DNA of 37,744 nt from Agromyces humi (GCF_009720255.1 NZ_WJSP02000010.1:1-37744), one strand, 5' to 3'. Shown: positions 7,739 through 16,275, counted from the stretch's first letter. Notes: generated from the letters alone by a model not told the origin. A program made the numbers and translations.

Positions 7739-9046
7739 CTAGCGGTCGCGCCCGATGCGGTCGGCGATGAGCGGGCCGCCGTCCTCGACGGCCTCGCCGG
7801 CATCCCCGATGCGGTAGGCCCCCTGCACGGCCTCCAGCGCACGCGCGAACCGGGCGGGCTCGTCGGCGTGCAGCGTGAACAGCGGCTCGCCCGCGCGCAC
7901 CGCGTCGCCCGGCTTCGCATGGAGCTCGATCCCCGCGGCGTGATGCACGGGATCCTCCTTGCGCGCACGCCCGGCGCCGAGGCGCCACGCGGCGATGCCG
8001 AAGGGCAGCGCCTCCTGCGTGACGAGCACGCCGTCGCGATCGGCGGTGACCACGTGCTGCTCGCGGGAGACGGGCAGCGGCGCATCGGGATCCCCGCCCT
8101 GCGCGGCGATCGCCCGACGCCACGTGTCCATCGCCCGGCCGTCGTCGAGGGCACCCTCGACGTCGGCGTCGTGCACGCCGGCGAGCTCGAGCATCTCGCG
8201 GGCGAGGGCGACCGTGAGCTCGCGCACGTCGGCAGGACCGCCACCGGCGAGCACCTCCACCGATTCGCGCACCTCGTTGGCATTGCCGATGGTGAGGCCC
8301 AGCGGCACGTTCATGTTCGTGATGAGGGCCGACGTGGCGACGCCGGCGTCCTCGCCGAGTTCGACCATCGTTCGGGCGAGCTCCCGCGAGCGCTCGATGT
8401 CCTGGAGGAAGGCGCCGGACCCGAACTTCACGTCGAGGACGAGCGCGCCGGTGCCCTCGGCGATCTTCTTCGACATGATCGACGAGGCGATGAGCGGGAT
8501 GGCCTCGACGGTGCCCGTGATGTCCCGCAGCGCGTAGAGCTTCTTGTCGGCCGGTGCCAGCCCCGACCCGGCGGCGCAGATGACCCCGCCGACGTCGCGG
8601 AGCTGCGCGAACATCTCGTCGTTCGTGAGGTCGGCGCGCCATCCGGGGATCGACTCGAGCTTGTCGAGGGTCCCGCCCGTGTGGCCGAGCCCCCGCCCGG
8701 AGAGCTGCGGCACGGCGACACCGAAGGTCGCGACGAGCGGCATGAGCGGCAGGGTGATCTTGTCGCCCACCCCGCCGGTCGAGTGCTTGTCGGTCGTCGG
8801 CTTGCCCAGGCCCGAGAAGTCCATGCGCTCGCCCGACGCGATCATCGCCATCGTCATGTCGCGGATCTCGCGACGCGACATGCCGTTCAGGAAGATCGCC
8901 ATGGTCATCGCGGACATCTGCTCGTCGGCGACGTAGCCCCTCGTGTAGGCGTCGATGAGCCAGTCGATCTCCGCGGTGTCGAGCTCGTGGCCGTCGCGCT
9001 TGGCACGGATGAGGTCGACGGCGTCGAATGCCTCGACGGTGCTCAT
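7739..9046 (-). CDS. deoA: Thymidine (pyrimidine-nucleoside) phosphorylase
   Basis: 435-aa cytoplasmic enzyme that splits thymidine, deoxyuridine and possibly uridine with phosphate to base plus (deoxy)ribose-1-phosphate. It has the glycosyltransferase family 3 layout: a helical N-terminal domain, the phosphate-binding KHSTGGVGDK (87-96), and the family signature SGRGLGHTGGTLDKLE (116-131). The C-terminal domain includes LHADEPARF. Length matches the bacterial family. Its ATG overlaps the cytidine deaminase stop (ATGA), so deamination of cytidine to uridine and cleavage of the product are coupled. AAGGGGGCG provides a ribosome site inside the end of cdd. Whether it prefers thymidine (DeoA) or is a broader Pdp-type enzyme cannot be settled by eye. 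Confidence 0.93.
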   Translation of the reverse strand: MSTVEAFDAVDLIRAKRDGHELDTAEIDWLIDAYTRGYVADEQMSAMTMAIFLNGMSRREIRDMTMAMIASGERMDFSGLGKPTTDKHSTGGVGDKITLPLMPLVATFGVAVPQLSGRGLGHTGGTLDKLESIPGWRADLTNDEMFAQLRDVGGVICAAGSGLAPADKKLYALRDITGTVEAIPLIASSIMSKKIAEGTGALVLDVKFGSGAFLQDIERSRELARTMVELGEDAGVATSALITNMNVPLGLTIGNANEVRESVEVLAGGGPADVRELTVALAREMLELAGVHDADVEGALDDGRAMDTWRRAIAAQGGDPDAPLPVSREQHVVTADRDGVLVTQEALPFGIAAWRLGAGRARKEDPVHHAAGIELHAKPGDAVRAGEPLFTLHADEPARFARALEAVQGAYRIGDAGEAVEDGGPLIADRIGRDR

Positions 9047-9462
9047 GCGCCCGCCCCCTTGAACTCGGTCAGCTGGCGCGGACCGAACGCATCGGGCAGC
9101 ACCTCGTCAATCGTCTTCACGCCCGAGACCGTCTCGAGGAGCATGCCCTCGGCCGAGTGCTCGTAGAGGAGCTGCCGGCACCGACCGCACGGCATCAGCG
9201 TGTTGCCGTGCCCGTCGACGCACGAGAAGGCGACGAGCTTGCCGCCGCCCGACATCACGAGCGCGGAGACGAGCGAGCACTCGGCGCAAAGCGTCACGCC
9301 GTACGAGGCGTTCTCCACGTTGCATCCGCTCACGACCCGGCCGTCGTCGACGATCGCCGCAGCCCCGACCGGGAACTCCGAGTACGGCACGTACGCCTTG
9401 GCCATGGCCTCGCGCGCGCGGTCGCGCAACGAGGCCCAGTCGATCGCATCCGTTGCGGTCAT
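9043..9462 (-). CDS. cdd: Cytidine deaminase, homotetrameric type
   Basis: 139-aa zinc enzyme converting (deoxy)cytidine to (deoxy)uridine. It shows NVENASYG (substrate ribose contacts), LCAECS (58-63, zinc Cys59 and proton-shuttle Glu61) and PCGRCRQ (91-97, zinc Cys92 and Cys95). The small size and three Cys ligands mark the tetrameric class. The reading frame stays open far upstream, but only the ATG at 9462, with GGGGGAGCACC before it, matches the family start. Neighbours are the transporter permease upstream (65 nt, with a hairpin between) and deoA downstream, overlapping by 4 nt. Confidence 0.95.
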   Translation of the reverse strand: MTATDAIDWASLRDRAREAMAKAYVPYSEFPVGAAAIVDDGRVVSGCNVENASYGVTLCAECSLVSALVMSGGGKLVAFSCVDGHGNTLMPCGRCRQLLYEHSAEGMLLETVSGVKTIDEVLPDAFGPRQLTEFKGAGA

Positions 9463-9500
9463 GGTGCTCCCCCGTTCAGGATCGGCTTTCGGTGAGATGA

Positions 9501-9526
9501 CGGATGCCGCGACGACGCGGCATCCG
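9501..9526 (-). terminator. Intercistronic hairpin between permease and cdd
   Basis: Perfect 11-bp inverted repeat CGGATGCCGCG / CGCGGCATCCG with an ACGA loop, beginning one base after the permease stop codon. There is no T tract. It may act as a partial terminator or as an mRNA-stabilising structure separating transporter from enzyme expression. Its arms contain the heptamer CGGATGC that is frequent through the window. Confidence 0.5.
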
Positions 9527-9527
9527 C

Positions 9528-10817
9528 TCAGGACTTGATGTACGGCTTGCCGGCCGCGGCCGGCCCCCGCACCTTGCCGACCAGGCCGGCCACGGCGAAG
9601 ATCGTCACGACGTAGGGCAGCATCAGCATGAACTCGCTCGGCACCGGCGACCCGATGACCGACAGGGTGTTCTGGAGGTTGGAGGCGAAGCCGAACAGCA
9701 GCGCCGCGAGCGTGGCCTTGATCGGATCCCACTGGCCGAAGATCACGGCCGCGAGCGCGATGAAGCCCGCGCCGGCCGTCATCTCCTTGTTGAAGGCGAT
9801 GCCGGAGCCGATCGTGAAGAACGTGCCGCCGAGGCCCGCGATGGCGCCGGCCAGCGCGACGTTCCAGAACCGGGTGCGGTTCACCTTGATGCCGACCGTG
9901 TCGGCCGCCTGCGGGTGCTCGCCCACCGCCCGGAGGCGGAGGCCCCACTTGGTGTGGAAGAGCCCGAAGTAGACGAGGGCGACCGCGACGTACATGAGGT
10001 AGACCACGAGAGTCTGGCGGAACAGCACGGGCCCGATGATCGGGATCTCGCTCAGCACGGGGATCGGCAGTCGCTCGAACCGCGGCGGCGTGTTGAGTGC
10101 GGCGGCGTTCGGCGCGAGGACCTGCGAGAAGAAGAAGCTCGTGAGGCCGACGACCAGCACGTTCAGGACAACGCCGACGATGACCTGGTCGACGAAGTAC
10201 TTGATCGCGAACGCCGCGAGCACCATGCCGACGAGCATGCCCGCCACCATCGCCGCGATGAGCCCGAGGATCGGCTGGCCGGTGATCGACGCCACCACCG
10301 CGGCCGTGAACGCACCCGCGAGCAGCTGGCCCTCGATCGCGATGTTGATGACGCCGACCCGCTCGCCGAGCACGCCCGCCAGCGAGCCGTAGATGAGCGG
10401 CACGGCGAGGCTCAGCGACCCGAAGAGGAGGCCGATGACCGGGATCGCCGCACCGGATGCCGCCCACGTGAGGAAGCCGAACATGAACAGGACCGCGAAG
10501 ACGACGACGAGCCAGACCGGCACGCGCCGCTTCGATGCCACGAGCATGGCGGAGTACGCCGTCGCGAGCGCGAGCAGCACGATGGTGATCCAGAGGGTCG
10601 GCATCGTCGGCACGGTGATCTCGGGAAGCTGGATGACATCGGACTGGGTCGACAGCCGGAAGGTCGTGTCGCCGTCCTGCGGCGCGAACACGGCCAGGGC
10701 GATGGCGAGGAGCGTGAAGATCGCGAACGCGATCGGCGCCTTCCAGCTCGTGACGACGGTCGTGTCGAGTGCGACGACCTGGGGCGCGGGAGCGGGGTGC
10801 TGCACGGCGGTGCTCAC
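9528..10817 (-). CDS. Nucleoside ABC transporter permease (second subunit, RnsD/NupC-like)
   Basis: 429-aa polytopic membrane protein of the branched-chain/ribose-type permease family (BPD_transp_2). After a short N-terminus and a few helices comes the conserved core with PLIYGSLAGVLGERVGVINIAIEGQ split over two helices, then GLRLRAVGEHPQAADTVGI, the coupling segment for the ATPase, and a final helix cluster. This paired-permease arrangement is typical of BMP-dependent nucleoside importers. It starts at a GTG overlapping the stop of the preceding permease (GTGA), with AGGTGAAGG upstream, so the two permeases should be made in equal amounts. An upstream in-frame ATG exists, but it lies inside the preceding gene and is not used here. 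Confidence 0.9.
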   Translation of the reverse strand: MSTAVQHPAPAPQVVALDTTVVTSWKAPIAFAIFTLLAIALAVFAPQDGDTTFRLSTQSDVIQLPEITVPTMPTLWITIVLLALATAYSAMLVASKRRVPVWLVVVFAVLFMFGFLTWAASGAAIPVIGLLFGSLSLAVPLIYGSLAGVLGERVGVINIAIEGQLLAGAFTAAVVASITGQPILGLIAAMVAGMLVGMVLAAFAIKYFVDQVIVGVVLNVLVVGLTSFFFSQVLAPNAAALNTPPRFERLPIPVLSEIPIIGPVLFRQTLVVYLMYVAVALVYFGLFHTKWGLRLRAVGEHPQAADTVGIKVNRTRFWNVALAGAIAGLGGTFFTIGSGIAFNKEMTAGAGFIALAAVIFGQWDPIKATLAALLFGFASNLQNTLSVIGSPVPSEFMLMLPYVVTIFAVAGLVGKVRGPAAAGKPYIKS

Positions 10818-12202
10818 TTCGCCTTCACCTCCTGCGTGACGTTCGGGACGGGCCTGCGCTTCGGCGACGCCGGGTCGGGCAGGCGGAAGATCGTGCGCAC
10901 GAGCGGCGGCGCCGCGATGAACAGCACGATGAGCGACTGCACCACGAGCACGATCTCGATCGGCACGCCCTCGGCGGCCTGCATCGAGAAGCCGCCGGCC
11001 TTGAATGCGCCGAACAGGATGCCCGCGATGAAGATGCCCCACGGCGTCGACCGTCCGAGCAGGGCGACGGTGATCGCGTCGAAGCCGATGCCGGCGTCGA
11101 TGCCGGCCGTGAACCCGGTGGTGACGGTGCCGAGCACCTGGCTGACGCCCGCGAGGCCGAGCAGCGCGCCGGAGATGAGCATCGCGTAGATGTACATGGA
11201 CGGCACGTTGATGCCGGCGACGCGCGCCGCGTTCGGGTTCTCGCCGACCGCGCGGAACCGGAAGCCGAGGCTCGACCGGCTGAGGATCCACCAGACGATG
11301 ACCGTGGCGACGACGACGAGGATGAAGCCGAAGTGCAGGTTGAACTGTGGTCCGAGGAGCGCGGGGAAGATCGCGGTCTCCTTCATTGCCGGCGTCTTCG
11401 GGTTGCTCGAGCCCGGCGCCTGCAGGAGACCGGGAGTCCGCAGCATCCACGAGACGAGGTAGAACGCGACGTAGTTCAGCATGATCGTGACGATCACCTC
11501 GTGCGCGCCGGTGCGCGCCTTGAGGGCGCCCGCGATGCCCGCCCAGAGCGCGCCGCCGATGAGGCCGCCGAGCAGCGCGACCAGCATGTGGATGCCCCAC
11601 GGCAGGTCGAATCCGAACGCGAGCCAGCCGGCGACGGATGCCGCGATGAGCATCTGGCCCCGGCCGCCGATGTTGAACATGCCGACGCGGAACGCGAGGC
11701 CGACGCCGAGACCACCCGCGATGAGCGGCGTCGCGAACGTGAGCGTCTCGGTGAGCGGGCGGATGCCCGAGATGAAGTCGTCGCGCCGGAAGTTGTAGAC
11801 CGAGCCCTGGAACAGTGCCGAGTACGCACCCGAGACGGACTCCCAGATGGCGAGGAACGTGTCACCGGGACGGGCGAAGAAGTAGCCGCTGGCCTCCTGC
11901 ACACGCTCGTCGGTGAACGCGATCATGATGGCGCCGACGAGCAGGGCGAGCAGCACGGCGAGCACGGAGATGATGGCGTTGCCGGTCGTGATCTGGTGGA
12001 GCGTCGAGTGCCAGCGCGACGGCGGCGGCACGTCGGTCGGCTGCGCGGCGACGGCACCGCCCGCGGTGGCTCGTGCGTCCTCCTCGGCGCCCTCCGTCTC
12101 GGGCGAGACGGCGCCGGGCTCCTCGATGGCGATGTCGGCGTCGAGGTCGGCCTTCGACGACCCGGTCGGGCCGACGGCGTCTGGCTGGCGGGGGTCGCTC
12201 AT
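10814..12202 (-). CDS. Nucleoside ABC transporter permease (first subunit, RnsC/NupB-like)
   Basis: 462-aa membrane permease, partner of the adjacent 429-aa permease. The core carries TFATPLIAGGLGVGLAFRVG, FNIGGRGQMLIAA, GAHEVIVTIMLNYVAF and GFRFRAVGENPNAARVAGI, all typical of the BPD_transp_2 family. The first ~65 residues are unusual: hydrophilic, acidic and rich in Ala, Pro and Glu, probably disordered in the cytoplasm. AAGGAG precedes the ATG, which overlaps the ATPase stop codon (ATGA). The protein also has an unusually long periplasm-side stretch after the first helix (residues about 90-140), seen in RnsC-type permeases. Confidence 0.9.
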   Translation of the reverse strand: MSDPRQPDAVGPTGSSKADLDADIAIEEPGAVSPETEGAEEDARATAGGAVAAQPTDVPPPSRWHSTLHQITTGNAIISVLAVLLALLVGAIMIAFTDERVQEASGYFFARPGDTFLAIWESVSGAYSALFQGSVYNFRRDDFISGIRPLTETLTFATPLIAGGLGVGLAFRVGMFNIGGRGQMLIAASVAGWLAFGFDLPWGIHMLVALLGGLIGGALWAGIAGALKARTGAHEVIVTIMLNYVAFYLVSWMLRTPGLLQAPGSSNPKTPAMKETAIFPALLGPQFNLHFGFILVVVATVIVWWILSRSSLGFRFRAVGENPNAARVAGINVPSMYIYAMLISGALLGLAGVSQVLGTVTTGFTAGIDAGIGFDAITVALLGRSTPWGIFIAGILFGAFKAGGFSMQAAEGVPIEIVLVVQSLIVLFIAAPPLVRTIFRLPDPASPKRRPVPNVTQEVKAK

Positions 12203-13716
12203 GCGGCGGCTCCTTCTGCGGGGTGTTCGCCGGCCATCATCAGGCCGAGCACGTCGCGTGGCGTGTCGCCGGGGACGATGCCCACGATGCGGCCGCGGTA
12301 CATGACCATGATGCGGTCGGCCAGGGCGACGACCTCATCGAGCTCGGTGGACACGACGACCACGGGGACGCCCGAGTCGCGGGTCTCGACGATGCGCTTG
12401 TGGATGAACTCGATCGAGCCGACATCGACGCCGCGGGTGGGCTGTGCGGCCACGAGCAGGCGCAGGTCTCGGCTGAGCTCGCGGGCGAGCACGACCTTCT
12501 GCTGGTTGCCGCCGGAGAGCTGCCGCACCTTGGAGTCGATGCCCTGCGTACGGACGTCGAACTCCTTGACCTTGTCGCGGGCGAAGTCGGCGAGGGCGCC
12601 GCGCTGGATGCTGCCGCCCCGCACGAACGGCGCACCGTCGCTGCGGTCGAGCATGAGGTTCTCGGCGATGGTGAACTCGCCGACCAGGCCGTCTTCGGTG
12701 CGGTCCTCGGGTACGAATCCGACGCCGGCGTCGAGGATGCGCTTCACGCTGGAGGAGCCGAGCTCGATGCCGTCGATCCTGATGGAGCCCTGGACCCGCG
12801 GCTGCAGGCCGAGGAGCGCTTCGGTCAGCTCGGTCTGCCCGTTGCCCTGGACGCCGGCGATCGCGAGGATCTCGCCGCGGCGCACCTCGAAGCTCACGTC
12901 GTTGACGACGAGCTGGCCGATGGGATCGATCACCGTGAGGCCCTGCACCTGGAGGGCGGCGTCACCGAGCGTCGGCTCCTCCTTGTGCACCGTGAGCTCG
13001 ACGGCGCGACCCACCATGAGCGAGGCGAGCTCGGCGTTCGTCGCCGTCGGGGATGCCTCGCCGACGACCTTGCCGAGGCGGATGACCGTGATGCGGTCGG
13101 CGACCTCGCGCACCTCGCGCAGCTTGTGGGTGATGAAGACGATGGAGGTGCCGGTCTGCTTCAACTGGCGCATGATGCCCATGAGCTCGTCGGTCTCCTG
13201 CGGCGTGAGCACGGCGGTCGGCTCGTCGAAGACGAGGACCTTCGCGTCGCGCGAGAGCGCCTTGATGATCTCGACGCGCTGCTGCACGCCGACCGGGAGG
13301 TCGTCGACGAGCGCGTCGGGGTCGACGTCGAACCCGAACCGCTCGGAGATCTCGCGCACCTTCGCGCGTGCAGCGGGGAGGTCGAGCCGGCCGCCGAGCT
13401 TCGTCTCCTCGTGCCCGAGCATGACGTTCTCGGCGACCGTGAAGACGGGGATGAGCATGAAGTGCTGGTGCACCATGCCGATGTGGGCCGCCATGGCGTC
13501 GCCCGGGCCGGCGAAGTGCTGGACCTGGTCGTCGAGCAGCACCTCGCCCTCGTCGGCCTGGTACAGGCCGTACAGGACGTTCATCAGCGTCGACTTGCCT
13601 GCACCGTTCTCGCCGAGGAGGCAGTGGATCTCTCCGGCCTCCACGGTGAGGTCGATGTGGTCGTTCGCGACCAAGCTGCCGAATCGCTTCGTGATGCCGC
13701 GAAGTTCGAGCTTCAT
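12199..13716 (-). CDS. Nucleoside ABC transporter ATP-binding protein (two ABC domains)
   Basis: 505-aa tandem ATPase of the RbsA/MglA/NupA type that drives nucleoside import. The N-terminal domain has a complete Walker A GENGAGKST (35-43), a signature segment around VGVQQRVEI and Walker B VLVFDEPTAVLTP. In the C-terminal domain the Walker A region reads GVQGNGQTELT, lacking the GK(S/T), while LSGGNQQKVVLARELS is a good signature and the Walker B ends in LLVAAQPTRGVD with Gln in place of the usual acidic residue. One degenerate site is normal for this family. A TAGGAT element seven bases before the ATG and a strong hairpin after the upstream lipoprotein gene suggest this gene heads its own transcription unit. 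Confidence 0.92.
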   Translation of the reverse strand: MKLELRGITKRFGSLVANDHIDLTVEAGEIHCLLGENGAGKSTLMNVLYGLYQADEGEVLLDDQVQHFAGPGDAMAAHIGMVHQHFMLIPVFTVAENVMLGHEETKLGGRLDLPAARAKVREISERFGFDVDPDALVDDLPVGVQQRVEIIKALSRDAKVLVFDEPTAVLTPQETDELMGIMRQLKQTGTSIVFITHKLREVREVADRITVIRLGKVVGEASPTATNAELASLMVGRAVELTVHKEEPTLGDAALQVQGLTVIDPIGQLVVNDVSFEVRRGEILAIAGVQGNGQTELTEALLGLQPRVQGSIRIDGIELGSSSVKRILDAGVGFVPEDRTEDGLVGEFTIAENLMLDRSDGAPFVRGGSIQRGALADFARDKVKEFDVRTQGIDSKVRQLSGGNQQKVVLARELSRDLRLLVAAQPTRGVDVGSIEFIHKRIVETRDSGVPVVVVSTELDEVVALADRIMVMYRGRIVGIVPGDTPRDVLGLMMAGEHPAEGAAA

Positions 13717-13723
13717 GTCCCCG

Positions 13724-13729
13724 ATCCTA
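13724..13729 (-). promoter_or_regulatory. Putative -10 element for the ABC ATPase operon (TAGGAT)
   Basis: Minus-strand TAGGAT (TANNNT) lies seven bases before the ATG at 13716. The intervening CGGGGAC could act as a ribosome site or as the start of a leaderless message. With the hairpin at 13833-13868 it suggests separate transcription of ATPase, permeases, cdd and deoA. Confidence 0.4.
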
Positions 13730-13832
13730 CTGAGGTGGCTGCATCCGTCGGAGATGCTGCGCGAAAGTTGAGAGTGCCGGAGAGGGGTTGCGCAGATGTT
13801 GCGCGTTCCGCTCCGAAGTGCGCCGGGACGCC

Positions 13833-13868
13833 GATCGGGGAGGTCGGCTCGCGCCGACCTCCCCGATC
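13833..13868 (-). terminator. Strong hairpin after the first BMP lipoprotein gene
   Basis: Perfect 16-bp inverted repeat GATCGGGGAGGTCGGC with its complement and a TCGC loop, starting 12 nt after the lipoprotein stop codon. It has no T run, as is common for high-GC terminators. It would reduce or end transcription so that the abundant binding protein is made in excess of ATPase and permeases. Confidence 0.75.
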
Positions 13869-13880
13869 AGAGCGTCGTTC

Positions 13881-14975
13881 CTACTTGGAGAGGTAGGACT
13901 TGACCTCGACGTCGCCCGCGATGATCGCGGCCTTGAGGTCGTCGAGCTCGCCCTGGAGCGTCGAGGGGACCTTCGACTCGAAGTCGTGGAACGGGGCGAT
14001 GCCCACGCCCTCGTTCTCGAGCGTGCCGACGAACGGGGTGTTGTCGAACTCGCCGTTGCCAGCTGCGATGACGGCCTCGTACGTGCCGACGTCGATGCCC
14101 TTGAGGATCGAGGTGAGCATGAGGTCGGCGACCGACGGGTCGGTCTCGGTGAAGTCGGCGTCCACGCCGATCATCGCGATCTCACGGCCGGAGTCGCGGA
14201 TGGCCGCTGCAGCCGACTGGTAGATCGGACCGCCGACGGGCAGGAGCACGTCGACGTTCTGGTCGATGAGGCCCTGCGCGGTGTTGCGCGCGGTGTCGTT
14301 GGCCTCGAAGCCACCGGTGAAGAGGCCGTCGGTGCCGTCCCAGCCGAGGACCTGCACGTTCGTGCCCTTCTCGGTGTTGTGGTAGTCGACGCCCTGCTTG
14401 AAGCCGTCCATGAAGATCGAGACGGTCGGGAAGTTCATGCCGCCGAAGGTGCCGACGATGCCGGTCTTCGAGTAGTCGGCGGCCGCGTAGCCGGCGAGGA
14501 ACGCCGCCTGGGCCGTGTCGAAGATGATCGGCTTGATGTTGTCGGAGTCGGTCGTGCCGTCGAAGTCGTTGTCGACCACGTCGTCGATCGAGACGTACTC
14601 GATGTCGGGGTTGGCGGTGGCGGACTCACCGGCGGCCGCGGCGAGCGCGAAGCCGACCGTGGTGATGAGGTTGCAGCCCTGGTCGACGAGGTTCGTCAGG
14701 TTGGGCGCGTAGTCGGTCTCGGAGTCGGACTGCACGGTGACCGGCTCGACGCCGAGCTCGTCGGCGGCCTTGGTGAGGCCCTCGAACCCGAGCTGGTTGA
14801 ACGACTTGTCGTCGAACCCGCCCGCGTCGGAGACCATGCAGGGGAGGAAGTCGGATGCCGCCGCCCCGTCGGTGGAGCCCGAGTCCTCGGGCGCGGATCC
14901 GCAACCGGCGAGCAGCACGGCTGCGCCGAACATCGCAAGACCGCCGAGGGCGGCCTTCCTGGTCGTGACCTTCAC
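13881..14975 (-). CDS. BMP-family nucleoside-binding lipoprotein (copy 1)
   Basis: 364-aa extracytoplasmic substrate-binding lipoprotein of the BMP/PnrA (TmpC) family, which delivers purine or other nucleosides to the ABC importer. The signal peptide ends in the lipobox LLAGC with acylated Cys25, followed by a Ser/Gly/Asp-rich linker. Family features are GGFDDKSFNQLGFEGL, NPDIEYVSIDD, FDTAQAAFLAGYAAA and GTFGG, with the typical LLPVGGPIYQSA and IGVD later. The GTG at 14975 is selected because the perfect Shine-Dalgarno GGAGG sits five bases before it. Upstream in-frame ATGs would put a long non-signal stretch ahead of the lipobox. A related second copy lies directly upstream. Confidence 0.92.
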   Translation of the reverse strand: MKVTTRKAALGGLAMFGAAVLLAGCGSAPEDSGSTDGAAASDFLPCMVSDAGGFDDKSFNQLGFEGLTKAADELGVEPVTVQSDSETDYAPNLTNLVDQGCNLITTVGFALAAAAGESATANPDIEYVSIDDVVDNDFDGTTDSDNIKPIIFDTAQAAFLAGYAAADYSKTGIVGTFGGMNFPTVSIFMDGFKQGVDYHNTEKGTNVQVLGWDGTDGLFTGGFEANDTARNTAQGLIDQNVDVLLPVGGPIYQSAAAAIRDSGREIAMIGVDADFTETDPSVADLMLTSILKGIDVGTYEAVIAAGNGEFDNTPFVGTLENEGVGIAPFHDFESKVPSTLQGELDDLKAAIIAGDVEVKSYLSK

Positions 14976-15099
14976 TGTGTCCTCCAAAGACTGCGCCCCG
15001 ACCGTCGCGGGGACTCGTTGAGTCACGTTACCGAATGTTGCGCCCGCCACCCGGGCCCCAGCCGCCCGGGACCTGCAATGGTTATGAAGACGCGACATT

Positions 15100-15115
15100 C
15101 TGCTCATATGAGCAG
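15100..15115. promoter_or_regulatory. Perfect 16-bp palindrome, candidate operator
   Basis: CTGCTCATATGAGCAG is a perfect palindrome in the 202-bp gap between the two BMP lipoprotein genes, 125 bp before the GTG of copy 1. Its symmetry and position suit a dimeric repressor controlling nucleoside uptake. I cannot assign the regulator; no regulator gene lies in the window. Confidence 0.5.
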
Positions 15116-15124
15116 CGATCTACT

Positions 15125-15138
15125 CCCCCGCACGGGGG
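15125..15138 (-). terminator. Short GC hairpin after BMP copy 2
   Basis: CCCCCG-CA-CGGGGG lies 40 nt downstream of the copy 2 stop. The two-base loop is too tight for an ideal hairpin, so a few outer pairs at most would form. It is a weak candidate terminator. Confidence 0.2.
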
Positions 15139-15177
15139 CCAGACCCGCGGGCGGGACGGCTCGAATTGCGCTCGGCG

Positions 15178-16248
15178 TCAGCGCGAGCCGGGCGAGCTGG
15201 GCGAATCGACCACGAGCTCACCCGCGATGATCGCCTGTCGCAGCCCCTCGATCTCACCGTCGAGTTCGGGCGTCACGAGTCCGGCGAGGTCGTGGTAGGG
15301 CGCGATCTCGACCCCGCCGTTCTCGAGCGTGCCCACGTAGGGCTCGTTCGAGAACGAGCCGTCCTGCACGGCGCCGACGATCTCGACCATCGCGTCCTGC
15401 GTGTTCTTCAGCACGCTCGTGAGCAGCACCGGGCGGAACTCGGGCGACAGCGACTCGTAGCCATCGCTGTCGACCCAGATCACGGAGACCCCGCCGCGCT
15501 CGAGCGCCGCAGAGGCCGCGCCCTCGCCCACCTGGCCCGCGACCGGCAGGATCACGTCGGCGCCCTGGTCGATGAAGCCCTCGGTGAGCGCCTTGCCCTT
15601 GTTGATGTCCTCGAAGTCGCCGGTGAAGGCGCCGTCCTGCTTCGCCTTGTCCCATCCGAGCGCGCGCACGGCCGTGCCGTGCACCTCGTTGTACTTCGCG
15701 ACGCCGTCGACGAACCCGTCCATGAAGAGGGTGACCGGGGGCTGGTTGCCGCCGCCGAAGGTGGCCACGACTCCGGTCTTCGACACCCCGGCGGCGAGGT
15801 ACCCCGCGAGGAACGACGCCTGCGCGGTGTCGAAGACCACGGGCTTGACGTTCTCGCCGTCGACGGTCTCGTCGACGATCGCGAAGGCGAGGTCGGGGTT
15901 CGCCTCGCCCTGCTGGAGCGTCGCCTCGGCCAACTCGTAGCCCACCGTCACGATGAGCTCGCAGCCGGAGTCCACCGCCTGCTGCACGTTGGGTTCGAGG
16001 TCGGTCTCACCGGTCGAGACGATGGCCTCGGCATCGACGCCGAGCTCGTCCTCCGCCTGCTGCAGGCCCTCCCAGCTCGACTGGTTGAACGAGCGGTCCT
16101 CGAGCCCGCCCGAGTTCGTGACCATGCGCACGCACCCCGCGTCGGGCGCCTGCGTGCCGCCCGACTCGGGTGCGGGCGCACAGCCCGCGAGCATGACGGA
16201 TGCCGCGACGAGCGCCGCCCCATTGCCGAACCACCGTCGTACCGACAT
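15178..16248 (-). CDS. BMP-family nucleoside-binding lipoprotein (copy 2)
   Basis: 356-aa substrate-binding lipoprotein, paralogue of the next gene. The signal peptide ends in MLAGC (Cys23). Shared features are GGLEDRSFNQSSWEGL, FDTAQASFLAGYLAAG, ATFGGGN, ILPVAGQVGEGA and WVDSDGYE. The two copies differ through most of the sequence, so this is not a recent duplication, and distinct ligand preferences are likely. They share one downstream ATPase/permease set, which suggests two binding proteins feeding one importer. GGGAG lies upstream of the ATG. It starts only 27 nt after the manC stop and may be read from the manC promoter. Confidence 0.9.
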   Translation of the reverse strand: MSVRRWFGNGAALVAASVMLAGCAPAPESGGTQAPDAGCVRMVTNSGGLEDRSFNQSSWEGLQQAEDELGVDAEAIVSTGETDLEPNVQQAVDSGCELIVTVGYELAEATLQQGEANPDLAFAIVDETVDGENVKPVVFDTAQASFLAGYLAAGVSKTGVVATFGGGNQPPVTLFMDGFVDGVAKYNEVHGTAVRALGWDKAKQDGAFTGDFEDINKGKALTEGFIDQGADVILPVAGQVGEGAASAALERGGVSVIWVDSDGYESLSPEFRPVLLTSVLKNTQDAMVEIVGAVQDGSFSNEPYVGTLENGGVEIAPYHDLAGLVTPELDGEIEGLRQAIIAGELVVDSPSSPGSR

Positions 16249-16275
16249 CCGCAGCTCCCGTTCCTCGTGTGATCG

